Below are positions 52,602 to 61,819 of a DNA stretch of 64,000 bases, in pieces. The first letter of the stretch is position 1; each line of letters opens with the position of its first letter. The notes under the pieces were generated by a model, which saw only the letters and a list, made by a program, of their open reading frames with translations, did not search any database and was not told the DNA's origin. Source of the stretch: Streptomyces sp. NBC_00513 (GTDB taxonomy: Bacteria; Actinomycetota; Actinomycetes; Streptomycetales; Streptomycetaceae); the NCBI RefSeq assembly GCF_041431415.1, contig NZ_CP107845.1, positions 372,001-436,000 on the forward strand, in the 5' to 3' direction. The translations under genes were made by a program, and so were the position numbers.

Positions 52602-53819
52602 ATGCGATTCCTGTACGAAGACGAGTCGTTTTCCTTCGAGACGTTGCGCGCGGCCGGGTTCGCCAACTACGGAGGCTCCGACCTGGGCGAGGTCCTGGCC
52701 ACCGTCCGACACATCGGCGAGGGCGACGAGGAGGCCTGGTTGCGCGAGTGGAAGGCCACCGCGGAGCGCGTGCACGACATCGGCGGCCGCGCCCTGGCGG
52801 CCGGGCACCGAGTCAGCGCCCGCGAGGCCCTGCTGCGCGCGTCGAACTACTACCGCACCGCCGAGTTCTACCGCCGCGACGACCCCGCCAACGACCCCGA
52901 GGTCAAGCACCTGTCCACCCTCTCCCGCGAAACCTTCGCGGCCGCGGCGGCCCTGATGGACACCCCCGTCGAGGCCGTGCGCATCCCCTACCTGGACACC
53001 AGCCTGCCCGGCTACCTCTTCCTCGTCGACGAATCCGGCACCCCCCGCCCCACCGTCATCTTCACCAGCGGCTTCGACTCCACCCTGGAGGAGGCCTACT
53101 TCGCCGTAGCCGCCGCCGCGCTGCGCCGCGGCTACAACGTGCTGGCCTACGACGGACCCGGCCAGGGCGCGGCGCTGCGCGAGCAGGCACTGGTCTTCCG
53201 CCCGGACTGGGAGGCCGTGGTCACCCCCGTGGTCGACTACGCGCTGACCCGGGCCGAGATCGACCCCGAGCGGCTCGTCCTGCTCGGCTACAGCCTCGGC
53301 GGCTACCTCACCGCCCGCGCGGCCGCCCACGAACACCGCCTGGCCGCCCTGATCCTGGACGACGGCCTCTACGACTACCACGACGCCCACACCCAGGTCA
53401 TGCCGCCGTTCCTGCGGGAGTGGGTCGAGACCGGACGCGACGACCTCGCCAACCCCGTCGCGAGCCTCCTCATGCAGGGCAGCACCCAGCTCCGCTGGGC
53501 CCTGCGCAACGGAGTGTGGGCGTTCGGTGCCACCTCGGTCGCCGACTACATCCGTCGCACCGCCGACTACACCCTCGACGGCGTTGCCCAGCTCATCGAC
53601 TGCCCCACCCTGATCCTGGACGCCGAGAACGACCAGTTCTTCCACGGCCAGCCCCAGCGCGTCCAGGCCGCTCTGACCTGCCCGCACACCCTGATCACCC
53701 TCCCCGAAGCCGAAGGCGCCGGCGAGCACTGCCACATGGGGGCCATGTCCCGCTTCCACCAGATCGCCTTCGACTGGCTCGACACCACCCTGGCCCCGGC
53801 CACCCAGGCCACCAGCTGA
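52602..53819 (+). CDS. Alpha/beta hydrolase (FrsA / 2,6-dihydroxypseudooxynicotine hydrolase-like), 405 aa
   Basis: A helical N-terminal cap (residues 1-115, including VSAREALLRASNYYRTAEFY) precedes the hydrolase fold: TVIFTSGFDSTLEEAYFAVA for the oxyanion strand, YDGPGQGAALREQ, and the nucleophile elbow VLLGYSLGGYL with Ser. Acid and base are likely in LILDAENDQFFHGQPQ and GAGEHCHMGAM. The cap layout matches C-C bond hydrolases such as the nicotine-pathway enzyme. The ATG at 52602 follows CTGGAGG. It is divergent from TetR and probably induced by its own substrate or a relative; the compound is unknown. Confidence 0.88.
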   Translation: MRFLYEDESFSFETLRAAGFANYGGSDLGEVLATVRHIGEGDEEAWLREWKATAERVHDIGGRALAAGHRVSAREALLRASNYYRTAEFYRRDDPANDPEVKHLSTLSRETFAAAAALMDTPVEAVRIPYLDTSLPGYLFLVDESGTPRPTVIFTSGFDSTLEEAYFAVAAAALRRGYNVLAYDGPGQGAALREQALVFRPDWEAVVTPVVDYALTRAEIDPERLVLLGYSLGGYLTARAAAHEHRLAALILDDGLYDYHDAHTQVMPPFLREWVETGRDDLANPVASLLMQGSTQLRWALRNGVWAFGATSVADYIRRTADYTLDGVAQLIDCPTLILDAENDQFFHGQPQRVQAALTCPHTLITLPEAEGAGEHCHMGAMSRFHQIAFDWLDTTLAPATQATS

Positions 53820-54302
53820 GAGGGCGGTACGTGAGTCGATGCCTGGATGGAACGCTTCCTCAGTGTCGAACTCTTCGCCTGCCGCCTCCCCGTCGACTCC
53901 TTCCGCCTCATCGGGGCGCCCATCACCCACGCTCACGTGCCCACCGGCCCAGTCGAGCCGACTGAGTTTCGCAAGTGTCGTCACGGACGCGGGCCGTCGG
54001 CCCCTGCGGTGGAATCCGGCAGCCGGGCAGCCCGCGACCTATGGGGAGACGCGGGCCACCGCCGGCGGGCCGCACCGGTTCGGCTGGTGTCCGTCATCAC
54101 CGATCGGCGACCGACGCTTGCCCTCCACGATCCCTGCCACTGCAACCTCCCCGTGAACTGGAAAACCCCAACGGTGGGACCAAAGGGACGGATACGGCAG
54201 GCGCACACCGGGCGCGTTGTCGACGCGATCAAACTGACAGGGCTCCGGCGGGAGATGCACGGTTGGGGCGTCTCCCGCCGGCTTCTGCCCCGTCAGTGAC
54301 GA
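53820..54302. other. About 480-base gap without a gene
   Basis: Frames on both strands overlap, none with domains. It separates the hydrolase from a leftward rhomboid-like gene. No repeats noted. Confidence 0.4.
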
Positions 54303-55103
54303 TCACGACCCGCTGGGAGGTGTCTGCGATGCGGCTGCCGCTGCCGGCGGCATCGCTGCCACGGTGGTGGCCCGCTGACGACCGTCGTCGGCAGTGACCG
54401 AGGGAAACCCGGTGGTGCGGACCCGTGGCCGCCTGAAGCTGGGGACGGCCAGCAGTGCGAAGCCGAGGGTCGCCGCGATGAGATGGCCGACGGTGGTGAA
54501 GTCCGGCAGCGGTCCGCTCCAATCGGCGCCGCCGAGAGGCCAGGCGAGGACGAACAGGGCCCAGGGCAGGCGGGCCCGGCGGGGCAGGGCGAGCGTGCCG
54601 ATCGCCAACACCGTCTGGGCTCCGTAACTGACTCCGTAGTCCAGGGCGTGACGTACGTCCACGGGATACCAGCCGTTACGGAGCGCGACGGCGATGACCG
54701 CAGCGGTGAGCAGGGTGGCCGCGACATGGCCGCCGAGGAACACGGCTGCTGAGCGCAGCTTCCCCCATCGGCGCTCCGCCCCGGCCAGGAAGCAGCAGAC
54801 ACCGAGGCCCAAGGTGATGAAGGTGCCCACGAATTCGGTCGAGGCGACATCCGTGAGCGTGCCGTCGAAGAACAACGCGCTGCCGAGCAGCGCGGACAGC
54901 GGATGATCCTGCAGGTTGTCCAGGTTGGTGCTGACGTGGCCCAGCACGGCGGCCGCCCGGTCGGCGGACAGTCCGTGGCCGATCCAGAAGTGGACGGCCA
55001 GGAGCAGGCAGACGTAGACGAGGGTGAGCGGTGCGCGGCGCGGGTACTCTCGCGCGGCGCGCAGAAGTCTGCCCGCAGGGCCCCACGGTGGCTGAGAGTT
55101 CAT
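54303..55103 (-). CDS. Rhomboid-like integral membrane protein, 266 aa
   Basis: Six hydrophobic segments follow the actinobacterial rhomboid-like layout: LTLVYVCLLLAVHFWIGHGL, FVGTFITLGLGVCCFLAGAE, LGGHVAATLLTAAVIAVAL, HALDYGVSYGAQTVLAIGTL, PWALFVLAWPLGGADW and FTTVGHLIAATLGFALLAV. The classic GxSG is replaced by DYGVSYG; the His in TVGHLIAATLG could be the catalytic partner, so it may be an intramembrane protease or a catalytically altered homologue. The ATG at 55103 with GGAGA upstream is chosen over earlier starts. Confidence 0.78.
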   Translation of the reverse strand: MNSQPPWGPAGRLLRAAREYPRRAPLTLVYVCLLLAVHFWIGHGLSADRAAAVLGHVSTNLDNLQDHPLSALLGSALFFDGTLTDVASTEFVGTFITLGLGVCCFLAGAERRWGKLRSAAVFLGGHVAATLLTAAVIAVALRNGWYPVDVRHALDYGVSYGAQTVLAIGTLALPRRARLPWALFVLAWPLGGADWSGPLPDFTTVGHLIAATLGFALLAVPSFRRPRVRTTGFPSVTADDGRQRATTVAAMPPAAAAASQTPPSGS

Positions 55104-55476
55104 ACTGCGGCATTCTCCAGGTCGAGCCGAGCGCGGGAAGCGACGGGTGTCGCTTGGCCGTCCGGCCGGGGCGCGCCACCGGTCTTCGTCCGGGCGGGAG
55201 TTCGGCGCCGGCCGCCGTCGCGCTCCGGTGCCGTGGCCGGGTGGAGGCCGCTGCCCGAGTAGCCGCCTACCCGGATCGAGCACACCTCGTCGTCAAGCAA
55301 TGACGGAGCCAAGCGGCCGGGGCTACCCCTGCACGCCGGCATCACCCCAGCGATTCACCGCCGGCTGACCCAACGAGGACGATCCGGGGAAGACGCCGAG
55401 CGATATCCGGGAGTACCGCTCACATGGAATTGCGCTCCCCGCCAACTGAACGAGCGCCGTGGAGTGCGGCGCGGCG

Positions 55477-55532
55477 TGAGGCCTGAGGCCTGAGGCCTGA
55501 GGCCTGAAGCGTGAGGCATGAGGTGTGAGGCG
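55477..55532. repeat. Tandem array of eight 7-bp units
   Basis: TGAGGCC is repeated four times and then four degenerate units follow (TGAAGCG, TGAGGCA, TGAGGTG, TGAGGCG), in register without interruption. The array ends exactly where the HNH homology begins, so it lies at the truncation point. Such short repeats expand by slippage. Confidence 0.85.
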
Positions 55533-55799
55533 TACGCGAACGATCAGAACAGCCCGGACAACACGCTGATCGCGGTGTCCGCCGCCTCCAACAGGAGCAA
55601 GGCCGACAAGGATCCGGCCGAGTGGCTGCCCTCCGACGGCTCGTACCACTGCACGTATGGCGCGGCGTGGGTCGGCACGAAGCTGCGCTGGGACCTGGCC
55701 GTCGACGAGAACGAACGCCGGCATCCGCTCCTCGGGCTCGCCGACGGCTGCCCCACCACCACCACCACCACCACCGTCGTCTACGAACCCGTCGTGTAA
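55533..55799 (+). pseudogene. HNH endonuclease C-terminal remnant, copy B
   Basis: The frame YANDQNSPDNTLIAVSAASN, RSKADKDPAEWLPSDGSYHC, TYGAAWVGTKLRWDLAVDEN and ERRHPLLGLADGC matches the C-terminal third of GmrSD-like HNH nucleases. The HNH catalytic residues are gone; the 5' side is a 7-bp tandem array. The tail contains seven ACC codons (TTTTTTT) where copy A near 8.27 kb has about three, so a triplet run has expanded. A start codon at 55518 could yield a product of unclear use. Confidence 0.68.
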
Positions 55800-56009
55800 T
55801 CCCTTGGCGGGCCGGTGCCTGGTACCGGCCGGCCGTCGCGAGGGACCTTGGCCGTCAGCCATCGACAATCAGCCCTCTTCGGTCGCTTTGGGTTTGCGGC
55901 GACAACGCAGGGTAGCCATCGGCCGCTCGGGGGACGCCCGGCGTGCACAACCAGACCACACGTGATCGCGCGCCCTTGCGCGCCTGGGACGCGCTGTTAG
56001 GAGCTCTTC

Positions 56010-56702
56010 ATGGCCGTATCGACTGATCAGCCCACGAATAACGAGGGTTTCGAAGCACCCTGGAGCCGCCGCGTGGGCGGTCCGGGTAAGAGGCCGAACT
56101 CGAACTCGTCGCTTACGCGGGAGGGGGTGCTTGTCCGGAATACGGCGACGGCCAAGTCCGTTACGGTGCCCAGGCTCTCGTCTCCTCCTCACCGGACGGC
56201 GAGGGATCGGGGGACGGAATCAACCTCGCCACCACACCTCTGGACGATTTCGAGGCCGCCCCCAGGACCGGCTGGGTGCCGGTGGCCTCGGACTGGATGG
56301 CGGGCATCCCCGACCACGTCAGCGTCCGGGACATGTCCGTCCCCGGGACGCACGAATCCGCGGCCTACCAGGAGAACGTGGGGGCGGCGGGGTATGCGCT
56401 GTGCCAGAGCCGGGACCTGGACTGGCAGTTGAACAACGGCGTCCGGTACCTCGATGTGCGACTCCGCCGAATGGACTCCAAGGTCTTCTCCGTCCACCAC
56501 GGCGGCTACTACCTCAAGCAGATGTTCGGCGATGTTCTGCAGACCTGCCGCAGCTTCCTGTCGAACCACCGCTCGGAAACCATCCTGATGCGGATCTCGC
56601 AGACCAAGTCCAGTGCGTCGGCCGCCGACTTCACGCAGACCTTCAACCACTACCTCGACACGTACTGGGGTGGTTCAGGGATGCGGAGCGACTTCTTCAC
56701 AG
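56010..56702 (+). pseudogene. Phosphatidylinositol-specific phospholipase C (PLC-X), frameshifted and truncated
   Basis: A start with AGGAG at 56010 reads MAVSTDQPTNNEGFEAPWSR, then homology moves to another frame near 56080. The catalytic domain is recognisable: VRDMSVPGTHESAAYQENVG (first catalytic His), LDVRLRRMDSKVFSVHHGGY (second His) and SFLSNHRSETILMRISQTKS. It ends near 56700 in unrelated sequence, so about the last third is missing. PI-PLC proteins of Streptomyces are normally secreted, but no clear signal peptide is seen. The gene is probably inactive. Confidence 0.75.
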
Positions 56703-57191
56703 CTCCACCTTCCCGACCCTCGGGTCCCCCCCTGTGGGACGCCCGCCCCGGGCGCCGCCGCGGACCGTGGACGCGCGGCGCGCCGTAGCTGCCGCGTGAA
56801 GCGGTGTGGGCGGCGGTGCTCCGCTCGGTCGGCTCAGCGTCGCGGACCGCGCCGACGGGAGGAACGACCAGCGTCTACCACCCCGTCGTCGATGAACCAC
56901 GCCTCCACCGCGACGAACCCGCCATCGACGATGTCATCTTCGTCGTCCACTACCCCGACAAGGACAGCGACAGCGACGGGAAACTGCGGCTCATCGTCGC
57001 ACTCTCGGATACCGAGTCGGCCGGCATGGCAAACGACAGGCCGGCCGACGTCTCGCCGCGGAAAACACCCTGACGAACACACACCGCGTCGTCGACCGCG
57101 GCACCGTCCGGGCGGGCCGACAGCCACTGCTTCCGACCAGGCGAACCACCCATCAGGCAGTGCAACCGGGTGATCTGCTCGTCCCGTCGAA
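56703..57191. other. About 490 bases, one protein-like scrap
   Basis: A forward frame around 56870-57070 reads DEPRLHRDEPAIDDVIFVVH and DSDGKLRLIVALSDTESAG, which looks protein-like but is unrecognised. No start or neighbouring homology. Confidence 0.3.
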
Positions 57192-58142
57192 TCAGACGGT
57201 CAGAACGATCTTGCCGAAGGCGGCGCGGGACTCCAGCACAGTGTGCGCGGCCGCGGCTTCTTCCAGCGGGAAGGTGCCGTGCAGCACCGGCTTCAGTCGG
57301 CCTTCCCGCAGGTCGGCGAAGACGAGTGCGAAGGTCTCGGCGGCGGTCTTCGACGGTGCACTGGAGAGACTGAGCGCCGAGATGGTCCAGGACTGCTGGA
57401 AGTTCGCGAACAGCGCCATGCCGAAGTCGGTGGTGGGGGCACCCGCGACGACACCACTGATCACGTACCTGCCGTTCGGGCGGAGCAGGGGAATGAAGTC
57501 GGCCACGTCGGAACCGGCGACGATGTCGATGACGGCGTCATAGCGGCCGTCCGGGCCCGGGTCGACCGCGTCCACGCCCACGACTTCCGTGGCCCCCAGG
57601 TCGTACAGTCGCTGCGCGACGGACCGGTCGGGAACGGAGGCGATCACCGTCGCACCCCGAGCGGCCGCGAGCTGGGTGGTGAGCACGCCGATCCCGCCAC
57701 CAGCACCGCGGACGAGCACCCGCTCGCCCGCCTTCACGTCGGCCCTTTCCACGCTTGCGGCGGCGACCAGGGAATTCACCCCGAGCGTTACCGCGTCATG
57801 GGACGAGACGTCCTCCGGTAGTTCCACGAGAGATTCGACGGGCACCATGGCGCGGTCGCTGTAGCCGCCGCCGTGTCCGGTCGTCGCGAAGACCCGGCGT
57901 CCCACCCACCCGGCGTCGTCCTCCGAACCGACCTCGACCACCGTGCCCGCCACCTCCAGACCGGGTACGGTGCCGGTGCCGACGTCGGGCTTGGCGCCCT
58001 GCCGTAGCAGTACATCGAAAAAGCCGACCCCGGCCGCTGTCACCGCCAATACGGCATGGCCCGGCTCGGCGGTCGGGTCCGGCCGGTCGACCAGCTTGAG
58101 GTTCTCCGGACCACCGAATTCGGTGATCTCTACTGCACGCAT
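57192..58142 (-). CDS. Zinc-type alcohol dehydrogenase / NADPH:quinone oxidoreductase, 316 aa
   Basis: An MDR fold lacking zinc ligands. The N-terminal part reads MRAVEITEFGGPENLKLVDR and AVTAAGVGFFDVLLRQGAKP; the cofactor motif is RVLVRGAGGGIGVLTTQLAA, followed by GATVIASVPDRSVAQRLYDL and IPLLRPNGRYVISGVVAGAP. Such quinone oxidoreductases reduce quinones or enones with NADPH. The ATG at 58142 follows GGAG, so the earlier start at 58187 is not used. It is divergent from a TetR regulator with palindromes between, which probably control it. Confidence 0.9.
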   Translation of the reverse strand: MRAVEITEFGGPENLKLVDRPDPTAEPGHAVLAVTAAGVGFFDVLLRQGAKPDVGTGTVPGLEVAGTVVEVGSEDDAGWVGRRVFATTGHGGGYSDRAMVPVESLVELPEDVSSHDAVTLGVNSLVAAASVERADVKAGERVLVRGAGGGIGVLTTQLAAARGATVIASVPDRSVAQRLYDLGATEVVGVDAVDPGPDGRYDAVIDIVAGSDVADFIPLLRPNGRYVISGVVAGAPTTDFGMALFANFQQSWTISALSLSSAPSKTAAETFALVFADLREGRLKPVLHGTFPLEEAAAAHTVLESRAAFGKIVLTV

Positions 58143-58239
58143 GATGTCTCCTCGTAGCGCCTGAAGGGGGAAGTGGCTGCCGAACAACGAGGCTCAGACA
58201 TCCTCGGTGACCTCGATGCCGCGGCACGAGAGCAAGCTA

Positions 58240-58278
58240 ATCCGCTAAACGGATGACCTCTACCATTTGTGGTTAGGT
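58240..58278. promoter_or_regulatory. Candidate TetR operator region
   Basis: ATCCGCTAAACGGAT (58240-58254) is a 15-bp near-palindrome with 5-bp perfect arms ATCCG/CGGAT, and TACCATTTGTGGTTA (58261-58275) is a second imperfect one. Both lie between the quinone oxidoreductase and TetR starts. The role is inferred. Confidence 0.45.
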
Positions 58279-58285
58279 GAGAGAC

Positions 58286-58969
58286 ATGCCTGTTCAGCCG
58301 TCTCGAATCCAGTCCTCGTCCGCCGCCGAGACCCCCGTGCGGGGGCAGCGAGCCGACGCCCGGCACAACCGCGCCCGGCTCCTCCAAGCCGCCCGCGAGG
58401 CGTACGCCCTCAACGGCACCGACGTACCCTCCAGCACCATCGCCCGCAGGGCCGGTGTCGGCGCTGCCACCCTCTACCGGCACTTCCCGACCCGGGGTTC
58501 GCTGATCGCCGCGGCGTTCTCCGAGCAGCTCACCGAGTGCGTCGCAGCCTTGGACGAGGCCCTACGGGACGACGATCCCTGGCGCGGTCTCTGCTCCGCC
58601 CTCGACAAGGTGTGCAGGATGCAGGCCGAAGACCGCGGGTTCAGCGCCGCGTTCCTCGGCGAGTCTCCCGACGATCCCGCCCTTCATCGCGAGCGTGCCC
58701 GCGCCGAGGCAGGACTCGCCCGGCTGGTACAACGCGCGAAGGACACAGGGCGGTTGCGCAAGGACTTCGATCCCAGCGACGTCACCCTCCTGCTCCTGGC
58801 GAACAGCGGCATCGTGCGACAGTCCCCGGAGGCTTCCCTGGCCGCATCTCACCGCCTGCTCGCCTACTTCCTCCAGTCCTGCCGGGCCACGGATGGCGCG
58901 CCGTCCCTGCCTCCGCCCTCACCGCTGCGCCTCGACGACCTTTACGGGCCGCCACACCGAACCGACTGA
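58286..58969 (+). CDS. TetR-family transcriptional regulator, 227 aa
   Basis: The HTH reads ADARHNRARLLQAAREAYAL, NGTDVPSSTIARRAGVGAAT and LYRHFPTRGSLIAAAFSEQL. The C-terminal domain (LDEALRDDDPWRGLCSALDK, DFDPSDVTLLLLANSGIVRQ) is of the type common near oxidoreductases. The ATG at 58286 is preferred over the GTG at 58277 because of the AGGTGAGAG just upstream. It likely represses itself and the divergent oxidoreductase. Confidence 0.88.
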   Translation: MPVQPSRIQSSSAAETPVRGQRADARHNRARLLQAAREAYALNGTDVPSSTIARRAGVGAATLYRHFPTRGSLIAAAFSEQLTECVAALDEALRDDDPWRGLCSALDKVCRMQAEDRGFSAAFLGESPDDPALHRERARAEAGLARLVQRAKDTGRLRKDFDPSDVTLLLLANSGIVRQSPEASLAASHRLLAYFLQSCRATDGAPSLPPPSPLRLDDLYGPPHRTD

Positions 58970-60138
58970 CCGGCGACTTCCGCCCTGGGGCGTGCCCCAA
59001 CGCCTGACGCTTGCCCTTGAATTCCCGCCCCGGTACGCAGCGCCCAATGACCTCGTCTTCGGCCTCGTCGTCACCACGCAGGAGGGCGAAGGGCGACAGC
59101 GCATTGGCAAGGCGAACCGGTCCCATCTGTCCGTCGCCCGGTGAGCTGACGAGGGCGCGAGCCCCGCTGGGGCCATGTCGCAGGACACCATCGACCATGC
59201 GTGGCCCGCGCCTGGAGTTCTGTCCGTCGGCCTGCCACGGAGGCCGATGCGTGACAGCCGCCATGGCGGCGTGGCGTCATAGCGACTGCACCATGCTGAA
59301 CTGCCGCTTTACGGGAGCGACTTCGCACCCAAAAGCGGTGGCATTGGCGCAGGTCACACAACAAACGTCTCTCCATTCGAGACGACCATGCGCAGAGTCG
59401 GGGGTCCGCGGCTCGCCACGGTTCGTGGTCGCGCCATCGCCGCCGGCGCTCGGCCTCCTCCAGGTTCAGGCCGCCGCGACCGGGCGTTTCATCACGTGCA
59501 CCGCAAGCATGACTTTCGCGCCCGGCGAGTAGTTCTCGCGGGCCGCCGATCGGGGCGGCATTCGTCTCGGGGTGTTCCCTGACGCGGCTGCTGATCCGTT
59601 CCCGGCACAGCCGGTGCACGCCGGACTCCTCCCAGGGCATGGACCCGGGACTGGATGCCGCCCCCGCCCGGTGCACTTCGCCGACCGCTGGGGCCGCCGA
59701 GCCGCCGCGAGCCGCGTGTCGGGACCGTGAGGGGCGGCCTGGTCGCGACAACGTGTGCCGCCCCTCACGGCGATCCTGGTCCACCGCGCGCTGCCGCGCC
59801 CAGGAGACCACGGGAACAGGCGCACGGGTCGGAGCGCGCGCGGGGAACTCGAACAGGGCTGAGCCACCCCCAGTCGCGCCAGCCCTCCCGCCCTGCATCA
59901 ACCACTCGACGAATTCGACGAATTCGTCTATGCCAAAACCGAACTGGGCACCTCCGACTGGCCCGAACACCGAAGCCCGCCAGCCGCGTCTCCGCCCACG
60001 GCAACCAGCGCGCCTCGGGACGCGGGCCAGCACTTCGACGTCGAGAACTCCGAAATACCGCTGATCGAACAGCCGGAATCATCCGGAGTGGGCGAGGTCC
60101 ACGGACGCCCCCTTGCGTGAGGCTTGGCGCCGTGTGAT
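58970..60138. other. About 1.17 kb without a supportable gene
   Basis: Long frames occur on both strands with Arg/Pro/Ala-rich composition. Reverse-strand traces such as CANATAFGCEVAPVKRQFS near 59330 look coding but are not recognised and are not continuous. The far right end holds the promoter of the EthD gene: a -35 TTGCGT (60113-60118) and -10 GATAGT (60136-60141) are 17 bp apart. Confidence 0.45.
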
Positions 60139-60169
60139 AGTTGCCCCAGCAACTGTTGCCCCAGCAACT
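60139..60169. promoter_or_regulatory. Duplicated 15-bp palindromic operator
   Basis: GTTGCCCCAGCAACT occurs twice back to back (60140-60154 and 60155-60169). Each copy has inverted arms GTTGC/GCAAC around CCCA; the first is extended by A/T to six base pairs. The copies begin at the inferred -10 box GATAGT, so an occupied site would block transcription of the EthD/SnoaL/MarR genes. The third gene of the run is a MarR regulator, the likely ligand-responsive repressor; that is inference. Confidence 0.65.
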
Positions 60170-60186
60170 ACTTTGGAGAGCAGCTC

Positions 60187-60531
60187 ATGATCAAGATCAC
60201 CATCCTGCTGACCCGGCGCAACGACCTCACCCACGACGAGTTCATCGAATACTGGACCCAGAAACACACACCGCTGCTGGCCCAACTGCCCAGCGACGAA
60301 GTGACGGTGAACCGCTACGTCCAGCTGCAGCCCACCGGCGACTCGATCCCGGGCATCGCGACAGCCCCGATCGACGGTGTGGCCGAGCTCTGGGTCGACA
60401 ACGTCGCCGACGCCGCAGCGTGGTTCACCTCGCAGACCTACCAGACCGTCGTGGCCGAGGACGAGGCCAACTTCCTCGACCGGTCCAAGACCCAATTCCT
60501 GTACGCCACCGAACAAGTCATCTTCGGCTGA
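60187..60531 (+). CDS. EthD-domain protein, 114 aa
   Basis: The product starts MIKITILLTRRNDLTHDEFI then EYWTQKHTPLLAQLPSDEVT and has NRYVQLQPTGDSIPG and VDNVADAAAWFTSQTYQ. This is a ferredoxin-like EthD domain, a small dimeric fold found in antibiotic and ether degradation or polyketide cyclisation. The ATG at 60187 follows GGAGAG. It is the first of three closely spaced genes (EthD, SnoaL-like, MarR). The substrate is unknown. Confidence 0.82.
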   Translation: MIKITILLTRRNDLTHDEFIEYWTQKHTPLLAQLPSDEVTVNRYVQLQPTGDSIPGIATAPIDGVAELWVDNVADAAAWFTSQTYQTVVAEDEANFLDRSKTQFLYATEQVIFG

Positions 60532-60571
60532 GTCCCCACCCAGCACTTCGCGATCACGAACGGATCCGACA

Positions 60572-60937
60572 ATGCCTTTCTCACGACCCGAAGAAATGCA
60601 CGCCACCTTCGCCAAGGCGATGCAGGACCACGACGTCGACGCACTGCTCGACCTCTTCGAGCCGAACGCGATCACCGCACTGCCCGACGGAACCCAGCTC
60701 ACCGGAGCCGACGCCCGCCGCGACATGTTCACCGGCCTGCTCACGGCCGGTACCGGCATGGTCGGTACCCAGCGCACCGCCCTGATCGCCGATGAAATCG
60801 CGCTGACCTCGACGACTTACACGATCCCGGCCGACAAGGCAGGCGCTGCGCCGACCACTGTCACCACCGCGGAAGTCTCCCGCCGCCAACCGGACGGAAG
60901 TTGGCGTGTCGTGATCGATGCCCCGGCCTTCTCCTGA
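60572..60937 (+). CDS. SnoaL-like (NTF2-fold) protein, 121 aa
   Basis: The NTF2-type cone is visible: EEMHATFAKAMQDHDVDALL, DLFEPNAITALPDGTQLTGA, DMFTGLLTAGTGMVGTQ and VTTAEVSRRQPDGSWRVVID. The ATG at 60572 lacks a strong ribosome-binding site but follows the EthD gene by 40 bases. Together with EthD it suggests a small-molecule binding or isomerising module under MarR control. Function is unknown. Confidence 0.8.
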   Translation: MPFSRPEEMHATFAKAMQDHDVDALLDLFEPNAITALPDGTQLTGADARRDMFTGLLTAGTGMVGTQRTALIADEIALTSTTYTIPADKAGAAPTTVTTAEVSRRQPDGSWRVVIDAPAFS

Positions 60938-61045
60938 ACCGGCACCACCGGCCGAGGGGGTCATGGATCGGCAGCAGACACAGCCGACGTACGCTGACGA
61001 CACCGCCCCATCCGGCAACCCCCTCGAGATTCCGGAAGCCAACCC

Positions 61046-61573
61046 ATGACCGACACCACCCGAGATCCTGCCGACGCCGTCGAACTCGGCGTCGAGTACC
61101 TCCTGGGCAACGAACTCAGTAGCCGCTGGGACTCCGACCAGAAGCGCGCGTGGGCGGGTGTCATGGAGATCTCGCGCCTGCTCCCGGCCAAGCACGATCG
61201 GGAAATGATCGCCGAACACGGGCTGAGTCTGACCTTGTTGCGCCTGCTCGGCGGCCTCAACGAACGCGATCAGCCGCAAGCCCGCGACCTGGCGGCCGAT
61301 CTGGACATGAGCACCGGCAGGGTCTCCCGTCACCTCGCCACCCTCGAGGCAGCCGGGTTGCTGCGTCGAACTCACAACGCCGAGGACAAACGATCCCTGG
61401 ATGTCGAGCTCACCGACGCAGGCCGCGCCCGTCTCGCCGCTGCCCGCCAGACGGCTCTGGAGATCGTCGAGCGCGACTTCCTCGCTCACCTCACCCCAGA
61501 CGAAATGGCCACCCTCGCCCGCATCACCACCCGCGTCCTGCGAGCGAACGTCTCGACGGACAACGCGCGGTAA
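61046..61573 (+). CDS. MarR-family transcriptional regulator, 175 aa
   Basis: A long N-terminal helix (VELGVEYLLGNELSSRW, MEISRLLPAKHDREMIAEHG) leads to a winged helix LSLTLLRLLGGLNERDQPQA, RDLAADLDMSTGRVSRHLAT and LEAAGLLRRTHNAEDKRSLD. The C-terminal dimer helices follow (LEIVERDFLAHLTPDEMATL). It is the last of the EthD/SnoaL/MarR run, about 110 bases after the SnoaL-like gene, and the likely binder of the duplicated GTTGCCCCAGCAACT site. Confidence 0.9.
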   Translation: MTDTTRDPADAVELGVEYLLGNELSSRWDSDQKRAWAGVMEISRLLPAKHDREMIAEHGLSLTLLRLLGGLNERDQPQARDLAADLDMSTGRVSRHLATLEAAGLLRRTHNAEDKRSLDVELTDAGRARLAAARQTALEIVERDFLAHLTPDEMATLARITTRVLRANVSTDNAR

Positions 61574-61819
61574 TCGCGCAGGTAGGGCGCGCGTCGCGTG
61601 ACCTACCTGCTCACCGCTTCGGTGACGACTCAGCCCGTGGTTACGGGAGCGGCCGGCACGGGCTTCCGGTATTCACACCTCGCCCAACGACTTCGACAGT
61701 GATGTACTGCGCGGAGGTGTACTCCCCTGGCTTGAACTGCCGGGCGACAACATTTTGACGACCGGAGCACACCGGCGTCCACTCGAAGGTCGCGGTGCCG
61801 GTCTCCGGGTGGTAGACGG

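Noticed and set aside
52542..53984. 480-codon reverse open frame
   Set aside because: Antisense to the alpha/beta hydrolase, which has a complete catalytic machinery.
55441..55540. CRISPR-like array
   Set aside because: The repeats are 7 bp with no spacers; a simple tandem repeat.
58970..60138. Coding genes in the 1.17-kb gap
   Set aside because: Frames lack domains, starts and consistent codon pattern.
60187..60937. EthD and SnoaL genes as part of an aromatic polyketide cluster
   Set aside because: No ketosynthase, cyclase or other cluster genes nearby; more likely a stand-alone response module.
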